This document shows positions 1 to 11,114 of a stretch of 64,000 nucleotides of DNA, piece by piece (positions within the stretch are counted from its first letter, which is position 1; the number at the start of each line of letters is the position of its first letter). The stretch is from contig CM072343.1 of assembly GCA_036874045.1 (NCBI GenBank), forward strand, positions 4,484,001-4,548,000, given 5' to 3'. This DNA is from Cymodocea nodosa (Eukaryota > Streptophyta > Magnoliopsida > Alismatales > Cymodoceaceae). The notes under the pieces are model-generated. The model was given only the letters and a program-made list of their open reading frames with translations, did no database searches and was not told the DNA's origin. Both the position numbers and the translations under genes were made by a program.

Positions 1-865
1 TTTCTTTCATTTGATTTGTTTGATCATTTTTAGTCTCATTTTTTGATTCAGACTTTTCTTCACTAATTTCTATATTTTCAGATATTATATTTTCATTATC
101 ATTTTGATTTGTGTTCTTACCCATCTTTATATTACTTTCTTTTTGAATTCTTGATGGTATATCAGTTCCAGATCTTAGTGTTATACATACATCTTCCAGA
201 TTTTTTTTACTTTCTTGATATTTTTGTATTTCATTTTCGTGATTATGATCTTCAACTATTTTTAGTTTTAAATTGCATTCTTTAAATTCTATTGCATTGG
301 TATTCTTTGTTGTTTGTATGTCTTGCAAATTATGCAAATCTATAACATTAAAGTTTTCATTTGTATTGTCCTGTTGCATAACTTGTAATTTCATTGTAAA
401 CTCGTCCAATGCTTTTAGTTTTCTTTCTAGATCATCTAATCTCATTACATTCAATTTTTGATTGATTTTCATTATAGTTTTTTCAGTTTCGTATATAATA
501 TCAATTTTAGGTTCTAGATATGCTTCCTTATAGTTTAATTGGTTGATTTCTTGTTGCTGACACATATATTGTTCCAGTTTGTCCATGTTTTGTTCTAAAC
601 TACGCTCCAGTTTGTTATACCTATCCCAAACTTCATTGTCTCTCAACATATTACACATTCTAAGCTGACCATTAGTTGGGTAAACTATAGGATTCTCATA
701 CTCAGCTCTATTATATTGAATATAATTCATCTGTTGTTCATGTGCTCTAACCATCTGCACCCGTTTCAATTTCAAACAATCAGAGATGTCGTGACCTTCC
801 AATCTGTAGAATTCACATATGCTAACTATAGGTTTCAAAAATCTTTGAGCATAAGCATATGCCAT
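1..865 (-). CDS. ORFa of element B: zinc-knuckle plus start of pol polyprotein, open to window edge
   Basis: Reading from the ATG at 865 on the minus strand, the frame is open for all 288 codons to the window edge, so this is the least damaged ORFa in the window. It begins MAYAYAQRFLKP. A gag-type CCHC knuckle follows at residues 17-30, then a charged, glutamine-rich linker, then VCITLRSGTDIP near residue 235. That last motif resembles the TLRSG motif that in Athila elements sits between gag and protease. The protease itself would lie off the window. The knuckle reads CEFY...H...C, so its second cysteine is tyrosine, as in element Z but not in E1 or E2. The frame has no gag capsid domain; in this family capsid lies far downstream. 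The start codon is chosen because it is conserved in E1 and E2. Confidence 0.75.
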   Translation of the reverse strand, partial: MAYAYAQRFLKPIVSICEFYRLEGHDISDCLKLKRVQMVRAHEQQMNYIQYNRAEYENPIVYPTNGQLRMCNMLRDNEVWDRYNKLERSLEQNMDKLEQYMCQQQEINQLNYKEAYLEPKIDIIYETEKTIMKINQKLNVMRLDDLERKLKALDEFTMKLQVMQQDNTNENFNVIDLHNLQDIQTTKNTNAIEFKECNLKLKIVEDHNHENEIQKYQESKKNLEDVCITLRSGTDIPSRIQKESNIKMGKNTNQNDNENIISENIEISEEKSESKNETKNDQTNQMKE

Positions 866-953
866 ATTCTCGATTATAAAGGAAAACACACAATACCCCT
901 CTTGCTATTAAAACGAAACAACACTTACAGTTGCTTAGCTACTCAATTTCCCC

Positions 954-1158
954 AACAACGGTGCCAGAAAACTTGATTAGGTTTTTAGGTGGCACTAGAG
1001 AACTTGTTTAGTACCCTAGCAATGGCGCTAGAAAACTTGATTGGGTTTTTAGGCGGCACCAGAAAACTTGTTTAGTTCCTCGACAACGGCGCTAGAAAAC
1101 TTGATTGGGTTTTTAGGCGGCACTAGAGAACTTGTTTAGTTCCTCGGCAACGGCGCTA
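954..1158 (-). repeat. Four-fold tandem tRNA-Asp primer-binding-site repeat
   Basis: Four imperfect units about 63-64 bases apart each hold a copy of the tRNA-Asp 3' end motif: 954-966, 1018-1030, 1081-1094 and 1145-1158 (for example CGGCAACGGCGCTA). On the minus strand each is a primer-binding-site-like sequence. The unit nearest the LTR (1145-1158) is in the normal PBS position. E1 and E2 have only one PBS. Confidence 0.8.
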
Positions 1159-1165
1159 GAAAACT

Positions 1166-3118
1166 TGGTTGATTTGTTACTTCTGTTTGTAACTTAGTTA
1201 ATTTGTCTTGATGCTTTTCAGTAATTCCCTTTTTTTTAGAAGTAAACAAACAATCTTTCACACAAATTAGATATTAATTCCAATTTGTATTTTAACTGCA
1301 AGTGCATAGTGTATATTATATTTGTGTGCAAGTACAAGCCGATCCCATAAAGAAATGAGCAAGAATTGTGAACTATTCCGCTTTTAATAATGAAATTTAT
1401 ATATTCAATAAGCACTCCATTGAGTTATTCCTAACTCAACGAACTAACCTCATGGAATTAAAGTAACTCAACGAAGCTATCTATCTAGTTTAATACTCCT
1501 ATTTACAAAGGAATTCGGCCAACCATTGGGCGGTTCCACAGATTGTAAATAACATCCATTAAGCTCTTTAATGCTAGTTAATATCAGATTTATCATTTAG
1601 CAACACTAACATTCAGATATTTCAAACAGTAACCATTAAAATCTTTAAGTATTAGGAACGATTCAATACCAGTAAATTGTAAAACTATTTTCTATTTTCT
1701 AAATCAAACAAACAAGAAACATTCACAACACTGACATTGATAACATTAATCACGATACAAAATAAACAATACAACACAGATAAGTTGTTTTTGGTATTTT
1801 TGTTTTGATATGATCATGAAAATGGGTGAAAAGTGAAATGTAAAAGTAATCTCTATCGATAGTAAAAACTTCTGTCACTACATGCGACGCAATTACACCA
1901 TTGAAAATTTAACCACTTACAATTTTGTCTCCTCTCCCTATAGAATCGCGAGTCCAGAATTGCAAGTTGATCTCCTCTTCAGCATACTGGCATCAACTCG
2001 AAACCAAAGCTAGAAGCTTTACAATCTCCTGAAATATGAGTCGGTGCTTGGTGAAAATGGCTTCCCTTCCTGTGATGCGATCACTCCTCACAGTGGTTGT
2101 CAGGCATTGTGTTTGGCTCGAAATCGACCCGACATCAGGAAAGTATCCTCACAGACCTCCGATGGTTGGTGATTATGGTCATGGTGGTGATGGTAGTGTG
2201 GAACTTCAGGGAATTTCCGTCGCTACCTGCAGTTAGCGCGGTCCTCCTCCTCTACACACACACTTGCCACACACTTCTTCATTTTTTCTCCTTTTCTTTT
2301 ATATTTCTTAGTAGTAACTGCTTCTGCTTCAATGATTAGTTGGATTTCCTTTGTTCATATCAACAATGGTGATTTCTTCTTCCTTCCACGAGCAATTTCC
2401 CACGTGATACATGCAATTGAGGTTTTCCTTCGAATGTCCTGTTTCTGTAACCGCTATAGTGGCATATTAGAAAATAAATGGTCCATGGAGTTACAGATAA
2501 CTTAACGGACTTACTTCGTTGATTTAACTATAAAACACGTGCACTAAAGAAATAAGCTACTAACCTAACGCGTTACCTTAGTATATATTCATGTAACTCA
2601 ACGCGTATAGTTATGTTAACTTAACGAGTTATACATGTGCATCTCACGTGATATACTAAAGCATTTAAATTCAACATGTGCCTAATTCTAACTTAACAAG
2701 TTCAAATATTTCGGATACTTACGAACCTAACTATCTCATGCTCAGATGCATTTCGGATAGTTAACAAATAACTTACCAAAAATCCACTTAAATCATGCAT
2801 TATAGTTTCAACACTTGTAATCTAGGAAATAATAAAATATTCTTTAAGCATTTGAAACATAACTGTTCGGTACATTAAACATAACTTTCCGAAATAATAG
2901 AAAATTTAGATACTAAAGAATTTCACAACCTGCAATTTATCGATAGTTCATAAATGTACTAAATTAATGCTAATTTCTTGGAATTATGCAGATTATTTCA
3001 TTAAAGCATATAACAGTGTAATTATAACATAATAGTTTAATTTTCATATGATAAGCTAAAAATTATGTAATTAACTATCATTTAATTATTAATATTATGC
3101 ACTTTTTCATTCTAAACA
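1166..3118 (-). repeat. 5' LTR of element B
   Basis: Minus-strand LTR of about 1.95 kb bounded by TG (3118) and CA (1166) in its own orientation. It aligns along its length with the LTRs of E1, E2, A and Z, including G-box motifs near 2540 and 2645, the ACTAAGGTAACGCGTTA block near 2570 and the hairpin motif near 1425-1475. It also holds the GC-richer leader block at 1930-2390. Confidence 0.85.
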
Positions 3119-4739
3119 GTACTCAAAGTCTTTTAAATTAGATTTCAATATGTTATTTTGTCTACAGTGTATTGATCGGAGAGTTATTTTATAAGTCACC
3201 GAACAGAACAAGACAAATTTGATAGTTAAGTCTCTCTCTTGGCTTTTTAGACAGTTATATCAGTAACTATCCGAAAAGTATTTATCTTCAGTGATTTAAA
3301 TCTTTTTATGTCCAGATATGATTTTTATGGTAAGTCTTCGAAATCCCTTTGATTTCAGATAGTCAAGGTTTTTATTCCGAAGAGTTAGTTGTTTCTTTGT
3401 TTTAATATATTTTTGGTTACTTTCTTCTGAAGGACACGTGTCAGTCTCTCATTTCTTGACTTAAGTGACTTTTCGGAAGGTTACGATGCAACTATCCAAA
3501 AACTCTTAAGAATCAGAGAGTTATCTTCAGTAAGTATCTGAAAATAGTTTTTAAGCTTCGGATGGTTGAGTTTTCTATTATTTTTGACTTAAGTGACTTT
3601 TCGGAAGGTTACCTATGTAACTATCCGAAATGACTTAAGGATCAGAGAGTTATCTTTATAAGTATCCAAAACATGTCCACTCTATCGGATAGTTTATTTT
3701 TTAATATTTTATAACGCTATTTCAGAAGGACACGTGTTTCAATTTTAATACATGACTTAAGTGGTCTTTCGGTATGTTAGTTCTATCTGTCTGAAATGGT
3801 TTTGAGTTTCGGTAGGTTATCCATTTAAGTCTTCGATTTTCTAAAAGCCTTTGAAGATTTTATTTTTATAGAAACTGCAACTATTATTAATTGACTAGTC
3901 TTTGTGGCAAGATATCTTTTGATTGCAGATCTCAACTTTTTTATGATTGAAGGTTGTCAAAAATGAATTCCTGCATAAGGCATCTGACCATTTCAGAATT
4001 CTTTCCATATATGCAAATCTCGAAGGAAAAATAAAAAGGATTTTGTAGAAAACTGAAACATATACACATAGAATTTTTCAACACTCAAAAAGGAGAAATT
4101 GTGTGCTTAGCAATTTTGCAAACACTTTGAAGATTCGTCTGCAACAAAGTCCAGAAGATTAACAGCTGTAGATCAATCAAGAATTCTCCTCAGAGCTTCT
4201 ATGTCAACTTTTCATAGGAGTCGATCTAGTGTTGTGTGTCATTTTCATTTTGAGTTAGTGACTCCTAAGTTTAAATTGTCTTCTCATTTTCTTGAAAACC
4301 TTAACTCACAAGGGTGTTGTGAGTATACCTTCACAAGGTCGAGGCCTTGGTGAAGAGAGTGAAGTGTGAAACTTCACTTGCTCAAGATTGGGGTCTTGAG
4401 TACACAAAGTTGGCGCTTTGTGTGAGGTTTTTGTTTAGCCTTTAAAAACATCTATAAGGCTGTTGCTTAGCCTACAAAAGCAACTTGTTTAAGGTTTGTG
4501 CTTAGCCTTAAAAGCACTTAGTGGAATTCTCGAGGTTGTGGCCTTAAGGAGTGGACTACCCAGTTTGGGGAATCACTATAAATCTCTTTGTGTTCTTTAC
4601 TTTCTACATTGCAAGTTTTAATTCCAAAATCAATTAATCATGGTTCATTAGTGTCAACAGCTTCCAAAGTTTTAAAAGCAAAATAAATTTTATTAGGACA
4701 CTATTCACCCCCCCTCTAGTGTGCCAATCGATCCTTTCA
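3119..4739 (+). repeat. 5' LTR of copia element D (5'-truncated by B insertion)
   Basis: Matches 13511-15128. It ends in CTTTCA just before the PBS. It holds two G-box sites (3435-3440, 3731-3736), several copies of TAACTATCCGAAA / TTTCGGANAGTTA motifs, TGACTTAAGTG motifs, and a TATA-like CTATAAAT at about 4576. Repeated phrases around GCTTAGCCT occur at 4435-4515. Confidence 0.88.
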
Positions 4740-4741
4740 AG

Positions 4742-4757
4742 TGGTATTAGAGTAGGT
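4742..4757 (+). other. Primer-binding site, initiator-Met tRNA
   Basis: TGGTATTAGAGTAGGT lies two bases after the LTR end. It matches the usual copia PBS TGGTATCAGAGC with a few changes. Confidence 0.8.
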
Positions 4758-4791
4758 TATCTTTGTAATAGATTTAATCAATCTGAGATCA

Positions 4792-6648
4792 ATGGCAGAG
4801 GGTCAGCATGTTCACCAACCTCTACTCTTTGATGGCAATAATTATGGTTTTTGGAAAAATAAAATGACTAACTTTTTAAAATCTATGGATGTGAAGGTAT
4901 GGAGAGTAGTGGTTCGTGCTATACAGCTTCCAGATGTTCCTGAAGACATGTGGAATGATGAAGAAGAGGAGAAAATACAAATGGATGTAAGAGGAATGAA
5001 TGCACTAACTTGTGCAATCACAGCTGATATATACAACAAGATTTCTGCTTGTTCTTCTACACATGAAGCTTGGTGTGCATTAGAAATCACTTATGAGGGA
5101 ACAAATGAAGTGAAGGATACAAAAATCAGTATCCTACTAAGGAAATATGAAATGTTTAAAATGAAAGAGAATGAGAGTATCATTGATCTCATATCTCGTT
5201 TCATTGAGATCATAAATGGACTGAAGAATCTTGGGAAAGAATTTCCCATGAAAGAATAGGTTATAAAAGTCTTGAGAAGCCTGAATAAAGATCGGAAAGA
5301 TAAGGCTACCTCCCTGCAAGATTCAAAGGATATGAGGACTTTCACTCTTGACGATCTCACTAGCAATCTGTTAGCCTATGAGACTCAACTGAAGGATTGG
5401 AAAGAAGAGGAAGGAGAAACCTCAAGGAAAGTTGAAAAGAAAAAGGAGCTTGTACTGAAAGCTCAACAACCATATAAGGAATCTGTTAATGAGTTTCGAG
5501 AAGAATTGGCTTGTATTATCAGAAAATACAGAAAATTCTGGAAGAAAGGAAAAAGTCATGATAAAGGGAAGCAATCTGCTACAAAATGCTTCAATTGCAA
5601 CAAATATGGGCATTTTCAGAGCCAATGCACATATCAAAAGAAGGATGAAAGAAAGAACTTTGACAAGAAGAAATCTCATGGAAAACATAAATTTCATCAA
5701 AGAAGATTTAATCAAGGAAAGAAGAAAGCATTCCAAGTTACTTGGGATGATTCTATAGAATCTGAAGTATCTGAAGATACCAGTATTGATAGTACATAGA
5801 CTGAGTTCGAGTTTGAAGAGCTAGCCAATGTCTGTTTTATGGCTAACACTAATGAGGTACATTCTGATTCTAATTTAGCTGAGGAAATTATTTTTGATAA
5901 TGATTCTAATGTATCTGATATAAATCAAGATGATTATAATGAATTATTGGAAGAACTAAAAAATGTTAGTTTGGAAAATTCTATGTTAAAAATGAAATTA
6001 TCGAATAGTAATAAAACTGCTGCTAAGTTAGAAAAGGAAATTACTACATTAAAAACTGAAAATTCTACATTAAAGAAGAATAAATTTGTTGTTGATAGTT
6101 CTGATATGCATGATAAAATTTCTGAACTTGAAAAATATAATGCAGAACTTATTAAAGAACTAAAAGATAGATTTTTAGAAAACAAAAGGCTACAAGATGA
6201 ATCTAAAAAATTAAATGAAAAACTTAAAAATTGGTGTGTAGAAAATTCTAGCCCTAATACTGATATAGAAAAATTAGAACAAGAAATTGGTAGATTAAAA
6301 TTTAAACTAGGAGCTTTTACCAAAGGAGATAAGAGACTAACAAATATTATTAATAGTTATAAAGTCTTTGGTGATAGAACTGGTATAGGTTTTAACTATG
6401 AACCACCTAAAACATATGCTTTTGTTAACTTTTCAAACAACTATAAAATGGAGTATGGAAATGGCTATTTGAAAACAATTAATAAAGAGAAAGTTATCTA
6501 TGTGTTAAAAAGAAATACTGTTAATCGAAATAACACATGGATTTCGAAACATAATAGATTTCAAATATTCTCCACTGACAAAAATGGACCCAAGAAAATA
6601 TGGGTACCAAAGAATGTGATTATGACTGTTCTTGCAAGTCAAAACTAA
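4792..6648 (+). pseudogene. gag: Copia gag (capsid and zinc knuckle), broken
   Basis: Gag forms the virus-like particle. From ATG 4792 the frame shows the UBN2/DUF4219-type capsid start (LLFDGNNYGFWKNKM). A helical capsid region runs to about 5430, and a CCHC zinc knuckle (CFNCNKYGHFQSQC) lies at 5587-5628. After a lysine-rich stretch comes a long heptad-like coiled coil of about 160 residues (5900-6340). A TAG at 5257-5259 replaces the tryptophan expected there, a second TAG lies at 5797-5799, and TAA ends the frame at 6646-6648. Pol continues in the +1 frame, so this copy cannot make a single gag-pol protein without a frame change. The coiled coil after the knuckle fits SIRE-type gag. Confidence 0.88.
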
Positions 6649-6649
6649 A

Positions 6650-9616
6650 ATATCACGATGGGTGATGGATAGTGGTGCTTCAAAGCATATGACTGGAGAT
6701 AAATCTGTCCTAAAAGACTTGAAGATGATTGATGGAGGAAATGTCAAATTTGGTAATGATTAGAAAGGTAAGATTATTGGTATCAAATCTATTTATGTAA
6801 ATGATAAAATGGTTATAGATAATGTCTTACTAGTTGAAAATTTAGAGCATAATTTAATTAGTATTACTTAATTAGAAGATAAAGGTTATATGGTTTTGTT
6901 TAAATCTAAGAAGTGCCTTGTTATTGATGAAAATTCAAATGAAGTTAAATTTATTGCTCATAGAAGAAATGATGTATGTTTTCTAAATTTACTTGATGTT
7001 TCTACCACTGATTCCTGTTTAATTGCAAATAATTTAGATAATGCATGGTTATGGCATCATAAATTAGGTCATATTCATATGAAGCAACTAGATAAGTTAG
7101 CTAAGAAGAACCTAGTAGATGGTTTACCCAATTTGAAATTTAAAAAGGATAAAATCTGTGATGCATGTGAATTGGGAAAACAGAAGAAGAGTTCTTTTCA
7201 ATCAAGAAAGCAAATTATATCTAGAAGAATTTTGGAATTAATTCACATGGATTTATTTGGCCCTACTAAAACAGAAAGTTTAGGTGGTAAGAGATATGTA
7301 TTTGTTCTAGTTGATGATTTTTCAAGATATACTTGGGTAATATTTCCAAGGCATAAGAGTGAAGTATTTGAGGATAAAATTTTTCTGAATATGATTCAAA
7401 ATGAAAAGCAATTGAAAGTTCAGAAAATTAAGAGTGATCATGGAGGGGAATTTGAAAATGAAAATATGGAAAAACTTTGCCAAGATCTAGGAATAGAACA
7501 TAGATTTGCCTTTCCTAGAGCCCCTTCTCAGAATGGAGTTGTAGAGAGAAAGAATAGATCTCTTCAAGAAATGGCTAGAACTATGCTGAGTGAAAACAAG
7601 GTTGCTTATTACTTTTGGACTGAGGCAGTTAGTACTACATGTTATATTTTAAATAGAGTAACCCTAAGAAGAGACTTGAATAAGACTCCTTTTGAGCTAT
7701 GGATGGGAAGAATTCCTAAAGTACATTATTTTAAAGCTTTTGGATCTAAATGTTTTATTCTGAATACAAAGGAGAATAAAGATAAATTTGAAGCAAAATC
7801 TCATGAAGGTATATTTTTGGGATATTCTTCAAGAAGTAAAGCATATAGAATTTATAACAAAAATTCTTTGGCTGTTGAAGAATCTATGCATGTAAATTTT
7901 GATGAAGAGCCATGTAATGCTTCAAAAGAAATTACTGATACTTCTGATTATGAATGTGATGAACTAAATATTGGAGAATCTAGTACCATGGGTCAAGAAA
8001 GAAATGACAACCCTTTGACTCATAAATTTTTGCCTCAACATCCTAAGGAGTTTATTATTAGTGATATTTCTAAAGGTGTGCAAACAAGATCTAGGATTAA
8101 TGTTTCTAGGTGTTATGCATTTCTATCTGAAATTGAACCTAAAAACATTGATGAGGCATTGAATGATGAATTTTGGATTAGTGCCGTGCAGGAAGAACTC
8201 AATCAGTTTAGAAGAAATGAAGTATGGGACTTAGTTCCTAAACCTCTAGATCATTCAATTATTGGCACTAAATGGATATTTAAGAATAAATCTGATGAAT
8301 CAAGACAGGTAATTAGAAATAAGGCTAGACTAGTAGCCCAAGGGTATAACCAACAGGAGGGAATAGATTTTGAAGAAACCTTTGCTCCTGTAGCTAGATT
8401 AGAATCAATTAGAATTTTTCTAGCTTTTGCTACTCATATGAATTTTAAACTTTATCAAATGGATGTTAAAAGTGCATTTTTAAATGGTTTTATTAAAGAA
8501 TAAGTATTTGTTAGACAACCACCTGGTTTTGCTGATGCTGATTTTCCGAAGCATGTTTTCAAACTGAAGAAGGCCTTGTATGGTTTGAAACAAGCTCCGA
8601 GAGCTTGGTATGATAGGCTGAAATCCTTTCTGTTAGATAATGATTTTTCTATTGGTAAGGTTGACAATACATTATTCTTTAAGAAAAATCATCTAGGTTT
8701 ATTAGTTGTTCAGATCTATGTAGATGATATCATTTTTGGAGCAACTAATGAGGATTTAAGTAATAAGTTTGCAGATCAGATGAAAAATCAATTTGAGATG
8801 AGTTTAATGGGTGAGTTGACATTCGTTTTGGGATTGCAGATTAAACAAGTTGAAAAAGGAATTTTTGTATATCAAGAAAAATATACAAAGCAACTTTTAG
8901 AAAAATTTGGAATGAGTAACTGCAAGTCCTCAAGCACTCCTATGAGTTCATCAATTAAATTGGATAAAGATGAATCTAGACCAACTGTTGATATTACTAA
9001 ATATAGAGGAATGATAGGTTCTCCTTTTTATTTAACAGCTTCTAGACCTGATATCATGTTCAGTGTTTATGCTTGTGCTTGTTTTCAAGCTCAACCAAAA
9101 GAATCTCACCTTTCTACAGTTAAAAGGATAATGAAATACTTACAAGGAACTTCAAATTTTGGTTTAATGTATTTCAAAAATAGCAGTTTGGATCTAATTG
9201 GATGCAGTGATGTTGATTATGCTGGATGCAAATCTGATAGAAAGAGTACTAGTGGAACTTGCCAACTGTTTGGCAGTTCATTAATTTCATGGTTCAGTAA
9301 GAAGCAGAATTGTGTTGCCCTATCAATTACTGAAGCTGAATATGTTGCTACTACCCTATGTTGTGCACAAATTCTTTGGATGAAACAAACTATGAAAGAT
9401 TATGGAATTACATATGGAAAAACTCCTATTAATTGTGATAGTAATAGTGCAATAAGTTTGTCAAAGAACCTTGTGTTGCACTCTCGAGCAAAACATATTG
9501 AGATTAGACACCATTTTTTGAGAGATAATGTTATGAAGGATAACATTGAGCTGAATTTTGTTTCTACTCATGAGCAGTTGGTAGATATTTTTACAAAGCC
9601 TCTTGAAGAAAAATAA
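6650..9616 (+). pseudogene. pol: Copia pol: protease, integrase, RT, RNase H, broken
   Basis: The order is copia-type. The aspartic protease motif VMDSGASKHMTGD starts at 6662. The GAG-pre-integrase zinc region (WHHKLGH...CDACELGK) lies at about 7050-7180. The integrase core has D, D and E residues in [14 protein letters not shown] and GVVERKNRS (7240-7560). RVT_2 runs from EVWDLVPKP (about 8218), with the catalytic YVDD at 8717-8728 and the Tyr-Gly-Leu-Lys-Gln signature at 8579. RNase H follows (DYAGCKSDRKSTSG) and the frame ends near FTKPLEEK at 9616. In-frame stops lie at 6762, 6869 and 8501-8503. The sequence resembles the SIRE/Opie branch. The enzyme is dead in this copy but its architecture is complete. 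Confidence 0.92.
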
Positions 9617-11114
9617 TTTATCAAATTGAGAAGAGATTTAGGAATATGCTGCCTAAATGATTTTTAGTTTTACCTACTATCTTTTATCTTTTATTTCTTT
9701 TATATTTACTTCACCATCTTATTTTCTATTATCTATTTTAATTATATTGAGTTATTTTGATAAACAGATGTTCTATTTCTTATTTTGCGTTATTTCTTGA
9801 GAATATTTACAAATTATTATTCTTCAAACTTTAAAACAAAAACAAAACAACAAACACTCTTCATGGGATTTTCTACTGAGTTTATACATTACAATGATTT
9901 CATACATCTATATTAAAATCAACTCAGAATAACTCACAACATTATTGAAGGTTTCTACTCCACAAATAGAATAATGTCCACATGACACTTAGAATGGGGA
10001 TCTAAATCCGAAAAATAGCCAAGTTACCTTAATTAATTCAGTGATTGTATGCCTATTTGCTAGACTGAATGTTTCTTGATTAGAAAATTTAGAGGTGTTT
10101 AATATGTAAGGGTGAAAAACAAGGAAAAGTGGTTGGAAGCAATAAGACTCAAGATATTTAACCTGACCTTGTCCAAATGTTTTTAACTTTCTACACTTTC
10201 AAATTTGTTTTTTTCAGCATTGTCAAAGTGATTGCCATTATCAAAATAAATAAATAAAAAACAAAAAAAAAAACATGTTTGTTGCAAAGAGCAACCAACA
10301 CCAATTTAAACAAAAAAAAAAAAACAAATCTAATTATTGGCTATGTAGTAATGACAATTGCATAATTCTCAAAGATCTTCTTTTCTTCTTAGTTAATTAC
10401 ATAACAAGCATTGTTAAGGGTAAATATACCTTGGGGTTGCTTCATGGAAATTTTAAACTAGCCGGAGAGAACATATTAAATAATTTTGATTTTTTTCTAT
10501 TCTAAAAACATTAAGTTATAGCATTGAAGTTTATGAAAACTGATTTTTTTTAAGGTTAATAAGGTGAACCATAGGATCAAGTTCTTATCCTAAGTGAAAT
10601 GTGTTCTTTATCTTACTATGGAGTCTTGAATAATTCAGTAATTCTCACACAATTAAAATTTAAAAAAAAAATTTTTTTTTCTTAGTCCAGAACTACTTAT
10701 ATATATTTATATCGATATATCATATTAAAAATTAAATTTTTTTTTTGTTGATTTCTTTTATTCAAATATTCAGGGGGAGTTTATTTTTTTTGATATGTCT
10801 GATTTTCTCAATTTTAAGATTTTTTAGTCAGCATATTTTCAATGGGAGTTATTTTCTTTACTTAGTTAGGTGCTAGTAGTCGTCGGAGAGTTAGTTTTTT
10901 TGTCTTAAGGGTTTTTCGAACAGTTAAGTTGTAACTATCCAAAAACTTCTTAGTTTTCGGCAAGTTACTGTCTTGTGCCTTATTCTCTAACTCACCGATC
11001 TCTAGAACTTTCCGATACTTATATGCTTTCAGAGGGTTATCTTCTCACTCTACCTCAACTCTCCGATTCTCAAAATCTTCGTCTGCTTCATCTCTTTTTC
11101 GCACCTTCTCCTTC
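9617..11114 (+). other. Copia pol to env-like intergenic region
   Basis: A- and T-rich, with no supported gene; the short open frame near 10275 is built on A-runs. From about 10870 to 11075 it repeats the LTR motif set (TAACTATCCAAAA, TCACCGATC, TCTCCGATTC) just upstream of the env-like ORF. An LTR-like regulatory block therefore seems to stand before the downstream gene. Confidence 0.55.

Larger units (their letters stand above)
1..3118 (-). mobile_element. Athila-type Ty3/gypsy element B (5' part, runs off left edge)
   Basis: On the minus strand this reads 5' LTR (3118 down to 1166), a tRNA-Asp primer-site region (1158-954), then the start of ORFa (865 to 1), continuing past the window. 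It is the same family as E1, E2, A and Z: the LTR starts TGTTTAGAATG on the minus strand and ORFa begins MAYAYAQRF. The bases just outside the LTR (GTACT, 3119-3123) are the probable target-site duplication; the partner copy is off the window. The insertion interrupts the 5' LTR of copia element D, because the D 3' LTR carries 112 extra bases at its start that are missing here. Confidence 0.85.

Noticed and set aside
716..976. Plus-strand frame near the left edge
   Set aside because: Antisense to the start of ORFa and the PBS repeats of element B.
10275..10505. Small open frame in the copia pol-env spacer
   Set aside because: Built on poly-A-rich sequence with no domain and no counterpart in other copies.
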